A DNA stretch of 64,000 nt, from positions 3,100,001 through 3,164,000 of the forward strand of contig NZ_CP019327.1 in assembly GCF_001971705.1 (NCBI RefSeq). Reading direction: 5' to 3'. Below the pieces are notes generated by a model, which saw only the letters and a list, made by a program, of their open reading frames with translations, searched no databases and was not told where the DNA came from. Origin of the DNA: Natronorubrum daqingense. Lineage in GTDB: Archaea; Halobacteriota; Halobacteria; Halobacteriales; Natrialbaceae. Positions 36,327 to 46,802 of this stretch are shown piece after piece. Numbering within the stretch: position 1 is the first letter of the stretch; each line of letters begins with the position of its first letter. Position numbers and translations under genes: made by a program.

Positions 36327-36936
36327 CGTGACGGTCGTCGAGACGCTTCGAAAACGGGTGGCCGACGGCGAGGTGACGACCTCTCTCGAGCGCTACTTCG
36401 AGGGCTATCTCGCGATGGTCTTGCTCGCAATCGTGGCCCTTCTCGTGTTCGTCGACGTCGTCAACCGAACGGTTCGTGGCACCCAATTCGTCTGGGGGCT
36501 CGAGGTCGTCGAAGGGCTGTTCATCTGGATCACGTGGCTGAGCGCGGCATTCGCGGTTCGACACTCTTCGCATCTGCGATTCACGCTGTTGCGCCAGCGG
36601 TGGTCCGCCCGTCGCAACTACGTGATGTACTGGGTCGAGTGGGTGCTGTGGTTCGTCGTCGTCGGCACTATCTTCTGGCACTCGATCCCCGAACTCGAGC
36701 GCCACGCCGAAGCCGGTCGCATCGTCGTCGGGACGAGCATTCCCGACACGCTGTTTTACCTCGCAGTACCCGTCGGGACGGCGTTGATCCTCCTGCGAGT
36801 CGGCCAGGAGATCCTGCACGTGACGCGACGGTACCGACGCGGCGACACCATCGAACCGACCGCTTCGATCGAAATCGAAGATCGAGCGTACGACACGACC
36901 GACGATGTCGACGACACCGACGGTGAGAGCCAATGA
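36304..36936 (+). CDS. dctQ: TRAP transporter small membrane subunit (DctQ-type)
   Basis: 210 residues from a GTG start that lies inside the end of dctP. Four membrane helices between residues about 35 and 175 (YLAMVLLAIVALLVFVDVV, VVEGLFIWITWLSAAFAVR, WVLWFVVVGTIFW, LAVPVGTALILLRV) with the family segment WLSAAFAVRHSSHLRFTLL, equivalent to the conserved ExTWL/AVRxxxHxR region of DctQ. Acts with DctM in Na+-driven uptake. Overlaps dctM by four bases (ATGA). Confidence 0.88.
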   Translation: MSTLPNSNVTVVETLRKRVADGEVTTSLERYFEGYLAMVLLAIVALLVFVDVVNRTVRGTQFVWGLEVVEGLFIWITWLSAAFAVRHSSHLRFTLLRQRWSARRNYVMYWVEWVLWFVVVGTIFWHSIPELERHAEAGRIVVGTSIPDTLFYLAVPVGTALILLRVGQEILHVTRRYRRGDTIEPTASIEIEDRAYDTTDDVDDTDGESQ

Positions 36937-38222
36937 TCGCTATTAGCCTCGAACTCGCATTGCTCGCGCTGACCGTTCTCTGTCTCCTGTTGTTCTTCGG
37001 CGGGGTGCAGATCTTCCTCGTCTTCGGACTCTGGGCGCTTGGCTTCTACACGATGGTTCCGGAGTTCCCGGCGAGCAACATGAGCATCCTCGCGTTCAGT
37101 GAACTCGAGAGCTTCACGTACGTCGCGATTCCGCTGTTCGTGCTCGTCGGCGACCTGATCAATCGGGCGCGGATCTCGGACGAGATCATCGAGTTCTCCC
37201 GGGCCTGTATCGGCTGGCTCCCCGGCAGCACCGGAAACACCTCGATCGGCTGTTCGGCGATTTTCTCGGCGATTACGGGCTCGAACGCCGCGACGACCGC
37301 CTCCGTCGGGAAGGCACTCCATCCGCCGATGGACGATGAAGGCTACGACGAGTCCTACGCCGCGGCGACGATCGCCTCGGGCGGAATCGTCGGGACGGTC
37401 CTCCCGCCGAGCGTCCTGTTGATCGTCTACGGCGTGATGTACGGCGTCTCCGTTCCCGATCTGTTCATCGCGGGCATCGTTCCGGGAATCGCGATCCTCT
37501 TCGGTCTCGTCGCCGTCAACACAACGCTCTCGTGGCGAAACGACTACGGTCAGGACAGTTCGGCGTTCGAGTTCCAGCCGTGGGAAATAGTGCAGACGGC
37601 GTGGCAGGCGAAAGTCGGCCTCGGCACGATCGTGATCCTCCTGGGTGGCATCTACATCGGGATCTTCACCCCCTCGGAAGCCGCCGCCGTCGCCGTCTTC
37701 TACATCCTGCTCATGTCGGTCGCACTCGGGAAGATCACGAGACTCGAGCAGGTCGTCAGCGCGAGTTTCACGTCGCTGCTGTTGATCGGCGTCATCCTCC
37801 CGATCGTGGTCGCTGCGGTGGCGATCCAGCAGAATCTGTCGTTCCTCGGCATTCAAGAAGCCGTTAGCGAGGCTCTGCTCTCGCTTGGCTCGCCGTGGCT
37901 CGTCATGCTCGCGATGATGCTCATCATGCTCGCGACCGGGTCCGTGCTGGCGTCGGTGCCGAACATCGCGCTAACGGTGCCGTTGTTGACGCCCGCCGCA
38001 ATGGAACTGGGCCTCGATCCGGTGACGTGGGCGATCATCTTCATCATCAGTGACGCCATCGGCTTCATCACGCCGCCGTACGGCCTCAACCTCTACATCA
38101 TCAGCGGAATTACCGACATCGACTACCTCCGCGTCACCTACGACGCGTTGCCGTACCTCGGCATGTTGATTGCCGTCTGGGCGCTGTTCTTCGCCGTCCC
38201 CGAACTGAACGTGTTGGCCTGA
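36933..38222 (+). CDS. dctM: TRAP transporter large membrane subunit (DctM-type)
   Basis: 429 residues, about 12 hydrophobic segments. Family signatures: PLFVLVGDLINRARISDEI, NTSIGCSAIFSAITGSNAATTASVG (ion/substrate hairpin), GGIVGTVLPPSVLLIVYGVMY, TPSEAAAVAVFY and the C-terminal DAIGFITPPYGLNLYI. Forms the transport path, coupled to Na+ entry. Completes a dctP-dctQ-dctM operon with overlapping ends, placed between the nitrate cluster and larE. Confidence 0.92.
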   Translation: MIAISLELALLALTVLCLLLFFGGVQIFLVFGLWALGFYTMVPEFPASNMSILAFSELESFTYVAIPLFVLVGDLINRARISDEIIEFSRACIGWLPGSTGNTSIGCSAIFSAITGSNAATTASVGKALHPPMDDEGYDESYAAATIASGGIVGTVLPPSVLLIVYGVMYGVSVPDLFIAGIVPGIAILFGLVAVNTTLSWRNDYGQDSSAFEFQPWEIVQTAWQAKVGLGTIVILLGGIYIGIFTPSEAAAVAVFYILLMSVALGKITRLEQVVSASFTSLLLIGVILPIVVAAVAIQQNLSFLGIQEAVSEALLSLGSPWLVMLAMMLIMLATGSVLASVPNIALTVPLLTPAAMELGLDPVTWAIIFIISDAIGFITPPYGLNLYIISGITDIDYLRVTYDALPYLGMLIAVWALFFAVPELNVLA

Positions 38223-38242
38223 CGCGGCTCCATCCGTTCAGT

Positions 38243-38602
38243 TCAGCGATGTTCTCGCGTCCGCTGGTAGGCGTACTCGAGGGCGTCCTCGAGCGAGCCT
38301 GGGCCGTCGTAGCTGGCCGAAAAGAGATCCATGAACTGGGTGGCGATACGCGTACAGCGTTCGAAGGTGAGAACGGTTCGAACGCGGATCGTCTCGGAGA
38401 GGTCGAGGCCGGGATACGTCGTCGCGGTCAGCGCGTACCCCGGGTGGTCTTCGCCGTCGAGCGACGCCGGGGCAACCTTGAGTCGGATATCACCCGACTC
38501 GTGGCGATAGGTGTGATACTGCATGTCTCGGTCCGTGTCGGCCGGCGTGTACGTCCGACGGTCTTCTGTGGTCCACTCGAACGGGACGTCTGCATCCATC
38601 AA
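38243..38602 (-). CDS. Haloarchaeal conserved protein of unknown function
   Basis: 119 residues, soluble, starting MMDADVPFEWTTEDRRTYTP. It reads as alternating strands (DIRLKVAPASLDG, GYALTATTYPGL, IRVRTVLTFERC) followed by a helix (CTRIATQFMDLFSASYDG) and SLEDALEYAYQRTRE. Composition and start quality indicate a real gene; I do not recognise the family. Convergent with dctM, 20 bases away. Confidence 0.65.
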   Translation of the reverse strand: MMDADVPFEWTTEDRRTYTPADTDRDMQYHTYRHESGDIRLKVAPASLDGEDHPGYALTATTYPGLDLSETIRVRTVLTFERCTRIATQFMDLFSASYDGPGSLEDALEYAYQRTREHR

Positions 38603-38802
38603 CCAGTGATACCATCCCTATCACAACGTCCGTATCGAATTGTGCAATATTCCCGGACGGAAACGCAGAACTACATCCATTGGTGGGTTTTCCACGGGGA
38701 AGGCGGTTATATTCTGGAAACATGTCGAACTCGAGTCTCGCCTTTCGAACGATCGAGAATCTGCAATCTACTCTCTCCTCAGTCTGACTCGAATGGGGCC
38801 GA

Positions 38803-39699
38803 TCAGTCGTCCGTTCGCGACTCGGCGGCGAAGACGTCGTCGACGAGTGGCTCGTCCGCGGCCGCGTCGGCTTCCTCGCGACTCGCATCCTCGCTTTCGG
38901 GGCTGACGCTCCCCGTCCGGTAGCCGTGGAGGTCGAGCGTGACGTGATCGAATCCCAACCCCTCGAGTTCCTCGCGAACCGTTTCGACGAACTCGCGTTG
39001 GAGCGCGCGCTCGAGTTCGTCGGGGGCGACTTCGATGCGCGCCAACCCGTCGTGGTCGCGCACGCGGAACTGATCGAAGCCCCACTGGCGCAACAGCGCT
39101 TCGGCGCGCTCGACGCGCGTGAGTCGCTCCTCGGTGACCTCGAGTCCGGTCGGAATCCGCGAGGAGAGACAGGCCATCGAGGGCTTGTCCGCGACCGAGA
39201 GGCCGTAGTGGGTCGCGATTTCGCGAACCTCGTCTTTGCGCACGTCGTGGGCTAAAAGCGGCGAGTGAACCTCGAGTTCGTCGACCGCCTGCAAGCCGGG
39301 TCGATGGCCCGCACCTGGGTCGTCCGCGTTCGTCCCGTCACAGACCGTTTCGATTCCCAGTTCGCGAGCCGTCTCGAGCATCTCACCGAGGCGCATTGTC
39401 CGGCAGTGATAGCAGCGTTCGTCGTCGTTCTCGACGAACGCGTCGCTCTCGAGTTCGGAGAAGGAGACGACTTCGTGGCGGATGCCGATCTCCTCGGCGA
39501 CCGCGCGGGCGTCCTCGAGTTCGGCCTCGGGGAGCGTCTCGCTCTTTGCCGTACAGGCGACCGCGTCCTCGCCGAGGGCGTCGTGTGCGAGTGCGGCCAC
39601 GACGCTCGAGTCGACCCCGCCGGAGAAGGCTACCAACACGCCGTCGTGTCCTTCGAGGTCGTCCCGGGCGGCCTCGAGTTTCGCCTCGACCGTAGTCAT
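38803..39699 (-). CDS. larE: ATP-dependent sacrificial sulfur transferase LarE
   Basis: 298 residues of the PP-loop ATPase family. VLVAFSGGVDSSVVAALAH (near residue 25) is the P-loop that adenylates the substrate; KPSMACLSSRIPTG (near 175) holds the Cys that donates its sulfur in LarE, becoming dehydroalanine. In bacteria LarE makes the nickel-pincer cofactor of lactate racemase; no larB or larC lies here, and in archaea it may serve another thiolation. ATG 39699 begins MTTVEAKLEAARDDL. The C-terminal 30 residues are an acidic tail. Confidence 0.88.
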   Translation of the reverse strand: MTTVEAKLEAARDDLEGHDGVLVAFSGGVDSSVVAALAHDALGEDAVACTAKSETLPEAELEDARAVAEEIGIRHEVVSFSELESDAFVENDDERCYHCRTMRLGEMLETARELGIETVCDGTNADDPGAGHRPGLQAVDELEVHSPLLAHDVRKDEVREIATHYGLSVADKPSMACLSSRIPTGLEVTEERLTRVERAEALLRQWGFDQFRVRDHDGLARIEVAPDELERALQREFVETVREELEGLGFDHVTLDLHGYRTGSVSPESEDASREEADAAADEPLVDDVFAAESRTDD

Positions 39700-39831
39700 G
39701 TCCTGCCGTTCGTCCCCGACGGGCAAAAGCGCGTTGTCGTGGCTCGCCCGCTCAGGCGCTACCCGCACCGTCGACCCATCCATTGCACACCTGAGTGTTA
39801 AGTCACTGTGCGTGGACTCCTCGAGAACACG

Positions 39832-40401
39832 ATGGTTGTGCTCAATCTCGTCCGGCGAGTCCGTTCGGCGAGTCGTACTCGAACCGATCCGGAATCCGCG
39901 GACGCACACTCACGCGTCGAACACGCAAGCGGTGCGGCGATCCGGGGCTTGCAGGCGGGGTTCGTCGCGACGATCATCATGACGGCGTTTCGACTGCCGA
40001 TCCTCCGGTCGTTGCCGCCGTCCGCGAATTTCTGGTCGCAGTACGTCTCCGGTGGCGACCCCGAGGATCACCCGATTGTGGGTCTCCTGTTGCACTTCGT
40101 CTACGGCGTGCAAGCCGGAGCGATCTTCGGCGCACTGTTCGCTCTCCAAGACGCCGAACGATCGATCGAACCCGAGCAACGCGGCATCGTCTGGGGATCG
40201 ATCTACGGCATGGTCCTCTCGGCGTTTGGCTCACAGGTCATGCTCAAGGAGATCCTCGACATCCGACTCGAAGCCGACGAACTCGCCCTCTTTCACGCGG
40301 GCCACCTCGTCTACGGCCTCTCGCTCGGCGCGTGGGTCGGTTCCCGAACCGAGGGCGTCGAGGATCCGGACGAAGAGTACGAGTACGACGACGGTAACTG
40401 A
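39832..40401 (+). CDS. Membrane protein of unknown function, about four helices
   Basis: 189 residues from ATG 39832 (a GTG lies 24 bases upstream). Hydrophobic segments: AIRGLQAGFVATIIMTAF, GLLLHFVYGVQAGAIFGALFAL, IVWGSIYGMVLSAFGSQV and ALFHAGHLVYGLSLGAWVGS. Conserved-looking His residues in two helices (LLHFVYG, FHAGHLVYG) stand out. The pattern is seen in many haloarchaeal genomes but I know no function. Divergent from larE; TTAAG near 39798 may be its TATA box. Confidence 0.7.
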   Translation: MVVLNLVRRVRSASRTRTDPESADAHSRVEHASGAAIRGLQAGFVATIIMTAFRLPILRSLPPSANFWSQYVSGGDPEDHPIVGLLLHFVYGVQAGAIFGALFALQDAERSIEPEQRGIVWGSIYGMVLSAFGSQVMLKEILDIRLEADELALFHAGHLVYGLSLGAWVGSRTEGVEDPDEEYEYDDGN

Positions 40402-40598
40402 CTTTCTCTCCACCGCTTCCGACGAATTTATCCGGGGTTCGTGTCGCCGATCACGCCGACGATCCGGCCGCACCCAGGTCTCGACGGAAGTGTCTGAGTC
40501 GAGCGCTTCGAGCGCTCTGGCCGTTTCACGTTCGACTGGAGCGCCATACTCGCTTTTCGTGGCAGAACCGAGGTGTCCCGTTCGAACGCGACGTGCCC

Positions 40599-41273
40599 TC
40601 AGGGTGTCCCCAGTTCGCCTCGTCGCCGAACGAGATAGTAGCCCGCGACGACGGGTTGGACCACTGGTATAGAGAGACTGAGAAACGCGATGGCCAGGTA
40701 GACGCCCGGATTCGGACGCCACGCCCCTCCTTCCGTACAGACGTAGGCTGCGTCCTGATGGATCGCGACCGGGAACGTGCCGAAGGCGATCGCCCCTGCG
40801 AGTCCGATCGCCGCGGCGAGGAGCCCCGGAATCGTGAACACGATCGCCACGAGGGCGACGACGAACCCGCCCACCGTCGTCACGAGCGAGAGGGCGACGA
40901 CGAGCCACCAGCCGTCCCACCCCGATCGCGTGCCAAAGCGTCGGTGGCGACGCGCGAGGTAGATCACGCCCGCAATCGGCGCAGAGACGAGGGCCACGCC
41001 GGCGTTGAGCCACGGATTCGGTCGCCAGTTGCCACTCGCTCGCGGCCGCCGCCGGATCCGACGTGCGTCGAAAAAGATCGCGACGAAGACGCCGAGCGTC
41101 AAAACGGTGTATCCGATACTTCCCAGCAGAAACAACCCGAACTGCAACCCCGGCACGCCGGGTTCTGTTTCCTGCAGGACGCCGACGACGCCGACGCCGA
41201 TCACCGGCGGAAAGAGGTACAACAGTCGCTCGATCACCCGTTCCCAGCCGAGTTCGTCGACGTGCGTTCTCAT
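40599..41273 (-). CDS. Multi-helix membrane protein with internal repeat
   Basis: 224 residues, about six hydrophobic segments. Two segments are alike: NWRPNPWLNAGVALVSAPIA followed by GVIYLARRHRR, and AWRPNPGVYLAIAFLSLSIP followed by a VAGYYLVRRRG, each with WRPNP before a helix and a basic Tyr-Leu-(x)-Arg-Arg end. This suggests tandem copies of a two-helix unit. No function known. Probably follows hemL in the same transcript (60-base gap). Confidence 0.7.
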   Translation of the reverse strand: MRTHVDELGWERVIERLLYLFPPVIGVGVVGVLQETEPGVPGLQFGLFLLGSIGYTVLTLGVFVAIFFDARRIRRRPRASGNWRPNPWLNAGVALVSAPIAGVIYLARRHRRFGTRSGWDGWWLVVALSLVTTVGGFVVALVAIVFTIPGLLAAAIGLAGAIAFGTFPVAIHQDAAYVCTEGGAWRPNPGVYLAIAFLSLSIPVVQPVVAGYYLVRRRGELGTP

Positions 41274-41333
41274 CTCGAGGATGCGTGCTACCGTGCCCGT
41301 CTACTCGATCGTCCGAACCGACCTCCCCGTCGC

Positions 41334-42608
41334 TTACAGCGCGTGTTTGTACGCCTCGAGCGTCTCGTCGACGTCTTCGTCGGTGTGGCCGTAGCTGACG
41401 AACTGACACTCGAATTGGTTCTGGGAGAGGAAGACGCCCTGTTCTTTCATCTGGCCCCAGAAGATTCGCCGCCAGCGGTCGGTTTCGGCGTTTTTCACGT
41501 CCGCGGCGTTCCGTGGCGCTTGGCCGTCGCGAGTGAAAATCACCTTGAACATCCCGGCGGTGCCGGCGACGGTGTACTCGGGTGCCTGATCGTCGACGAT
41601 ATCCGAGAGCCCGTCACGGAGTCGGTCGCCGAGTTCGTCGATGTGGTCGTAGACGTCGTTCTCCGCGGCGAAGCGCAGGCTCTCGAGGCCGGCGGCCATG
41701 GTGACGGGATGTCCCGAGAAGGTGCCGGCCTGGAAGACGGGGCCGGAGGGGGCGAACTGTTCGATGAGGTCGGCGCGACCGCCGACGGCACCGACGGGGA
41801 AACCGCCGCCGATGAGCTTTCCGAAGGTCGTCAGGTCCGGCGTGACGTCGAACTCGCTCTGGGCACAACCCAGGCCACCGACGCGGAAGCCGGTGATGAC
41901 CTCGTCGAAGATGAGCAGCGAGTCGTGTTCCTCGGTGATCTCGCGGAGGAACTCGTGGTAGCCGTCCTCGGGGTGGACGATGCCGTAGTTGCCGAGGATC
42001 GGTTCGGTCATCACGGCCGCGATGTCGTCGCCGTGTTCCTCGAAGGCCTCGCGGACGGCCGTCTCGTCGTTGAACGGCACGGGAATCGTGTGTTCGGCGA
42101 ACGACTGCGGAATGCCCGCCGAGGAGGGTGCGACGCTCTCGGCGTCGCCTTCGACCAGGGTCGACTCCTGTGCGCCGTGGTAGCCGCCCTGGTTGACCAC
42201 GATCTTGTTCCGGCCGGTGGCACCTCGAGCGAGTCTGACCGCCGAGACGGTGGCCTCTGTCCCGGAGTTGACGAAGCGAATCTTCTCGACGCTCGGGACG
42301 TGTCGGACGACGAACTCCGCGAGGTCGACTTCGATTTCGGTGGGCGTGCCGTACATCGGCCCCTCGCTCGCTTTCTGCTGAATCCGAGATTGTACCGGCT
42401 GGGGGAGGTCGTGACCCAGCATGAGCGGACCGAGGCCCATCACCCAGTCGATGTAGCGATTGCCGTCGGCGTCGATAACGTGTCCGCCGTCGCCGTTCTG
42501 GACGAAGAAGGGATAGGGTTCGATCGCCGCCCGAACGGCCGAGTTCACCCCGCCGGGCATGACCGAAAGCGCCCGGTCGTACAGCTCGCGCGAGTTGTCG
42601 TCGTTCAT
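41334..42608 (-). CDS. hemL: Glutamate-1-semialdehyde 2,1-aminomutase
   Basis: 424 residues, fold-type I PLP enzyme. [13 protein letters not shown] and [14 protein letters not shown] at the N-terminus, [15 protein letters not shown] binding PLP phosphate, [13 protein letters not shown] with the PLP-ring Asp, and [18 protein letters not shown] with the Schiff-base Lys. It makes 5-aminolevulinate from glutamate 1-semialdehyde, the first committed tetrapyrrole precursor. The start is ATG 42608; an upstream open stretch is another frame's shadow. hemB lies 3 kb away. Confidence 0.95.
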   Translation of the reverse strand: MNDDNSRELYDRALSVMPGGVNSAVRAAIEPYPFFVQNGDGGHVIDADGNRYIDWVMGLGPLMLGHDLPQPVQSRIQQKASEGPMYGTPTEIEVDLAEFVVRHVPSVEKIRFVNSGTEATVSAVRLARGATGRNKIVVNQGGYHGAQESTLVEGDAESVAPSSAGIPQSFAEHTIPVPFNDETAVREAFEEHGDDIAAVMTEPILGNYGIVHPEDGYHEFLREITEEHDSLLIFDEVITGFRVGGLGCAQSEFDVTPDLTTFGKLIGGGFPVGAVGGRADLIEQFAPSGPVFQAGTFSGHPVTMAAGLESLRFAAENDVYDHIDELGDRLRDGLSDIVDDQAPEYTVAGTAGMFKVIFTRDGQAPRNAADVKNAETDRWRRIFWGQMKEQGVFLSQNQFECQFVSYGHTDEDVDETLEAYKHAL

Positions 42609-42670
42609 ACCCGGGTGCTTCGGCGTGAACCGGGAAAGTAGTACCGAGGTTCGGTCGCCGTCCGCGTGGG

Positions 42671-43252
42671 TCAGTACTCGACGGCCTTCCGCTCGGACTG
42701 GCGCCGTCGAATCGTCTCGGCGACGTGCTCGTACTCCGGAACGCCAGGCAATCGGAGTCCCGACGTGCGAGTGAATCGCTGGGGGACAACGGCGTGAGAG
42801 ACGGTGATCGTCCCGTAGCCCTGGTGGCGACCGAACGCGGACGCCTTCGTCTGCATGCTCCGGACGTCTTCCATCCACGTCTCGGTCGTCGTCCGCGCCG
42901 CAAATCCCGCGACGACGATGATTCGTCTGTCGGTGATGAGATAGTGCACTCGGCTTCGACGATACCAGACGTACCCCGCAATCGCGACGCTTGCGAGCAC
43001 GCTGAGAACGGCGATACCGTCACCGAGTACGATGCCGACGAGTGCGATCACTGCCCCAACGGCGAGGTGGCCCGCCCACGCCCACCACGTCGGTTGCGCA
43101 TCGACGAGCACCGTTTCGTCCTCGAGCAACGCCATCTCCGTTCTCGCCGAGCGCGTCTGTCGCGCGGATTCACGTTCCCCACCGTCCGATTCGTCGTAGC
43201 GCATCTCCGTCCCGCCCACCTGTTCTCGCCCCTTACCGTGTTGTCCTGACAT
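42671..43252 (-). CDS. PH-domain (bPH2/DUF304-type) membrane protein
   Basis: 193 residues. After a charged 40-residue start, two membrane helices ([39 protein letters not shown]) are followed by the bPH2 pattern: [20 protein letters not shown], then [20 protein letters not shown] and [11 protein letters not shown]. Such proteins are membrane-bound with the beta domain in the cytoplasm; role unknown. Internal Met17 or Met40 could be the real start. It precedes hemL by 62 bases in the same direction. Confidence 0.8.
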   Translation of the reverse strand: MSGQHGKGREQVGGTEMRYDESDGGERESARQTRSARTEMALLEDETVLVDAQPTWWAWAGHLAVGAVIALVGIVLGDGIAVLSVLASVAIAGYVWYRRSRVHYLITDRRIIVVAGFAARTTTETWMEDVRSMQTKASAFGRHQGYGTITVSHAVVPQRFTRTSGLRLPGVPEYEHVAETIRRRQSERKAVEY

Positions 43253-43406
43253 TCACTCGAGACTCACAATCAGGACGAATAAACGTATTGGCAGGTTGGG
43301 TGGTTGTCGTTGCGTTTCTCCGGCCTATCGAAGCGTCGGAACCCGGAGAAGCGGAACTCAAAATGTCAAACCGAAAAGAAAACCAGCAACCCCTCGCGAA
43401 CTGACC

Positions 43407-45218
43407 TTAGACGGCGTCCTGTCCGCTGTTTCCGGTCCGAACCTGGTAGGCGCCCTCGACGGGGATGACGAAAATTTTCCCGTCGCCGGGCTCGCCGGTG
43501 TTCGCGGCGTCCGCGATGGCGTCGACGACGTCGCCGGCCGGAATGTCCGCGACGACGCACTCGATTTTGACCTTCTGGTGGAGGTCGACCGTGTACTCCT
43601 CGCCGCGCCACTGGCCCTTCTTGGCGGGCTGAGAGCCGCGCCCGGAGACGTTCGTGACCGTGAGCGACGGTGCGCCGATTTCGGCGAGGCCCTTCTTGAC
43701 CGCACCGAGGCGATCCGGACGGATGATCGCGGTGACCAGTTTGAGTTCGCCGTCGTTGGGTTCGCCACCGTCAGAGCGAAGCTCTGACGAGGATTGGTTC
43801 TCTTCGTTCACCTCACCACCGTCCGTGCGGATGACCTTGTCATCGGTGTAGCCGCCGTCGGTCGCGACGTCTGGCCCACCGAATTCTGGGTAGGTGTCGA
43901 CGCCGTGCTCGGCGAGGTCGAGGCCGTCGCGTTCGTGGTCGGGCGTGACTCGAGCTTCACCGATGGCCTTGAAGGCGCCCCAGACGACTGCAGTTGCCAC
44001 AACCGTCCAGATCGTAATGACCGCAACGCCGATGATCTGTGGTGCGAACGCACTCGCTTCGATCGAGAGAATGCCGCCGGAGATGACGCCGCCACCGATG
44101 GCGCTTCCCTCGAGCGACCAGAGTGGGTAGAGTATCAGTCCGAGCATCCCTGCAGTCCCGTGGACCGGGAACACTGCACAGACGTCGTCGATCTTGAGTT
44201 TCTCGTCGACGAGTTTGAAGACGATCGGGAGCTGTGCGCCGGCGATAAATCCGATCGCGATCGCACCCATCGGGGTGATGAGGTCCGTCGGACCCGTGAC
44301 GCCGACGAGGCCGGCGAGCATGCCGTTGGCGACGTAAAGCGTATCGACCTTCCCGTTCAGTGCCAGCGAAACGCTCGAGGCACCGAGTGCACCGAGTCCC
44401 ATCCCGAGGGCGGTGACGATCGCGACACTGCCGACGTATCCGAAGTCACCGAGCTCGAGGACCCCATCGGCGGCCGATTCGGGATTAAACACCGTCGCGG
44501 CCGTCCCGACGTTGAAGCCGAACCAGCCGAAACAGAGGATCAGCGTCCCCAGCACGGCAAACGTCAGCGAGTGACCGGGGATAATGTTGACGCTGCCGTC
44601 GTCGTTGTACTTGTCCATGCGAGCGCCGAGAATCCAGGCTGCGGTCAGCCCGGCGACGCCGCCGACGCCGTGGACGACCATCCCTCCCGCGAAGTCGGCG
44701 AAGCCGAGATCGGCGAGGATCGGCGCGTCGGCGCCCGGTGCGTACCAAACCATCGCGGCGACGACCGGGTAGATGACTGCGGCGAGCAGGAACGTGTACG
44801 TGACGTAGGCGCGCAATTTCGCGCGGCCCGCCACTGCACCAGACACGATCGTCGCGGCGGTCATCGCGAACACCGCGCTAAACAGGATTTCGGCCATGTC
44901 GTAGCCGCCATCGACGCCGAACTGCGTCAGCGCGCTGGAACCGCTGCCACCGCCGAGTATCGTCCCGACGTTGTTCGAAATGCCCATTCCGATCGCGAAG
45001 AACACGAGAATTCCGACCGCCCAAGTTAGCATGTTCTTCGTCAACTGGTTCGCGACGTTCTTCGAGCGGACCTGTCCCGCCTCGAGCATCGCGAATCCGG
45101 CGTGCATGAAGAAGATCAGGAACGTCGCGGCGAGCATCCACACGAGGTTGACCCCCGTCGCGAGCGACTCGACCTCTTCGGCACTAATTTCGAGGAGCAC
45201 GGGATCGATCATGCCCAT
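43407..45218 (-). CDS. amt: Ammonium transporter fused to P-II regulator (Amt-GlnK)
   Basis: 603 residues. Residues about 15-430 are an Amt channel of 11 helices, with [34 protein letters not shown] (first pore His) and [11 protein letters not shown] (second pore His). A 60-residue acidic linker leads to a complete P-II domain at 490-603: [20 protein letters not shown] at its start, a T-loop with [11 protein letters not shown] that keeps the Tyr51 position while Tyr46 is Trp, and [20 protein letters not shown] for ATP binding. P-II normally blocks Amt when bound; here it is tethered. Confidence 0.93.
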   Translation of the reverse strand: MGMIDPVLLEISAEEVESLATGVNLVWMLAATFLIFFMHAGFAMLEAGQVRSKNVANQLTKNMLTWAVGILVFFAIGMGISNNVGTILGGGSGSSALTQFGVDGGYDMAEILFSAVFAMTAATIVSGAVAGRAKLRAYVTYTFLLAAVIYPVVAAMVWYAPGADAPILADLGFADFAGGMVVHGVGGVAGLTAAWILGARMDKYNDDGSVNIIPGHSLTFAVLGTLILCFGWFGFNVGTAATVFNPESAADGVLELGDFGYVGSVAIVTALGMGLGALGASSVSLALNGKVDTLYVANGMLAGLVGVTGPTDLITPMGAIAIGFIAGAQLPIVFKLVDEKLKIDDVCAVFPVHGTAGMLGLILYPLWSLEGSAIGGGVISGGILSIEASAFAPQIIGVAVITIWTVVATAVVWGAFKAIGEARVTPDHERDGLDLAEHGVDTYPEFGGPDVATDGGYTDDKVIRTDGGEVNEENQSSSELRSDGGEPNDGELKLVTAIIRPDRLGAVKKGLAEIGAPSLTVTNVSGRGSQPAKKGQWRGEEYTVDLHQKVKIECVVADIPAGDVVDAIADAANTGEPGDGKIFVIPVEGAYQVRTGNSGQDAV

Positions 45219-45628
45219 CCCTCCACTGATCCGTCGGAACTATCTGCGTATTGTGGTTGTTTGTCCACCGTTTCTCCAACTTGGTCCATAGATGTGTTCC
45301 AAATCACGTCTGAGTGGGATGGACCAGTCACATATAACGATTAGCGTTGATGTTTGGATGATAAAACGGGTGTACTAGGCACGAACGTAAAAATCTAGAT
45401 TGACTATTATGTGTATAAGGGTACGGGCGATGGAACGTGACCGAGTCGTCCGCGAGAGATGTGTGCTTTCTCAATCCCGACGAGACCGTTTTCGTTCCTG
45501 AACGCGTCAAAAATCACCGCTCCACCGTCACTTTGTGGATCCGTCCCGTCGCGCGCGGCAGATGTTGCCTCGCTCACGGCAGAGTCGACCGCTGGTGGAC
45601 GTTCGTCCGAAACACCCCGTCTGTGGAC
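45219..45628. other. 410-base gap upstream of the Amt-GlnK gene
   Basis: Holds the amt promoter on the minus strand. TATA-like candidates are CGTTATATGTG near 45330 (about 110 bases before the start) and ACAATACGC near 45247 (about 30 before). An AT-rich block covers 45340-45420. The copies of the nitrate-cluster element seen upstream of nasA, its transporter and nirA are not found here. No gene recognised. Confidence 0.45.
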
Positions 45629-46657
45629 TTACGCGGGGAGCGATTCGGCGACGTCCTCCGCGAAGTACGTCAGAATCAGATCCGCACCCGCCCGTTTGAT
45701 CGAGAGCAGCGACTCGAGCGCGACTTCCTCGAGGTCGAGCCAGCCTTTCTCGGCCGCGGCGTGGAGCATAGCGTACTCGCCGGAGACGTTGTACGCGGCG
45801 ACCGGGTGATCGAACTCCCGGCGAATATCCGAGACGATGTCGAGGTACGGCAAGGCGGGCTTGACCATCAGCACATCCGCGCCTTGCTCGACGTCGAGTC
45901 GAACCTCGCGCATGGCTTCGCGCGCGTTCGCGGGATCCATCTGGTAGTGCCGACGGTTGCCGAAGGCCGGTGCGCCGTCGGCCGCGTCGCGAAACGGCCC
46001 GTAGAACGCGCTCTGATACTTCGCCGCGTAGCTCATAATTGGGACGTGCTCGAACCCTTCGCGGTCGAGCCCCTCCCGGATCGCCCCGACCATCCCGTCC
46101 ATCATGCCGCTGGGAGCGATCATGTCCGCCCCCGCCTCGGCGTGGGAGACGGCGATGCGGTCGAGCGCCTCGAGCGTGGCGTCGTTGTCCACCGTCAGCG
46201 TCGGTTCGCAGGCCGGGCCGCCGTCGACGCGCTCGCCGTCGCCCCGGAGTGGCTCCTCGAGTGGCCCGCAGTGGCCGTGGTCGGTGTACTCACAGAGACA
46301 GACGTCGGTGACGACGTACGTGTCTGTCTCGGCCGTAATTCGACGCGTCGCTTCCTGGATGACGCCGTCTTCGGCCCAGGCGCGCGTTCCGTCGGGATCT
46401 TTCGATTCCGGAATTCCGAACAGCATAATCGCCTCGACGCCGGTCTCGCGGACTTCCTCGACGCGGTCGACGACCTCGCGAAGCGGAACGCGTTCGTGCC
46501 CCGGCATCGTCTCGATGGGGACTCGCTCCTCGGTCGTCGCATCGACGAACACCGGCGCGATGAGGTCCGCGGGCTCGAGACTCGTCTCGCTGACGAGCCC
46601 GCGGACCCGGTCCTGACGGAGCCGGCGAGGGCGATGGGTGAGATCCATATGGTCCAT
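45629..46657 (-). CDS. hemB: Delta-aminolevulinic acid dehydratase (porphobilinogen synthase)
   Basis: 342 residues. Joins two 5-aminolevulinate molecules into porphobilinogen. Zinc site: [17 protein letters not shown], the three-Cys type. Catalytic Lys residues lie in [20 protein letters not shown] and [33 protein letters not shown] is a further signature. ATG 46657 gives [14 protein letters not shown]; a second ATG lies three codons on. Same strand as amt-glnK but separated by 410 bases. Confidence 0.95.
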   Translation of the reverse strand: MDHMDLTHRPRRLRQDRVRGLVSETSLEPADLIAPVFVDATTEERVPIETMPGHERVPLREVVDRVEEVRETGVEAIMLFGIPESKDPDGTRAWAEDGVIQEATRRITAETDTYVVTDVCLCEYTDHGHCGPLEEPLRGDGERVDGGPACEPTLTVDNDATLEALDRIAVSHAEAGADMIAPSGMMDGMVGAIREGLDREGFEHVPIMSYAAKYQSAFYGPFRDAADGAPAFGNRRHYQMDPANAREAMREVRLDVEQGADVLMVKPALPYLDIVSDIRREFDHPVAAYNVSGEYAMLHAAAEKGWLDLEEVALESLLSIKRAGADLILTYFAEDVAESLPA

Positions 46658-46802
46658 CTATAGAGGGACGGGTCAAAAGCGGCGCGCTCTGTCGTCGCTG
46701 GGACGGCCGCGGCCGAAGCTGTTGTTACGACTGGAACATCGCCATCGGTACTTCGAGAACACTCGCAGACTGCTTATCCGTCCGACGAGCAAACGAGGGT
46801 TC

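Noticed and set aside
40231-41409. 392-codon minus-strand frame overlapping the membrane protein gene
   Set aside because: It is extremely Arg-rich, a typical frame-shadow of the real gene at 40599-41273; a 38-codon frame inside the gap at about 40430 has equally little support.
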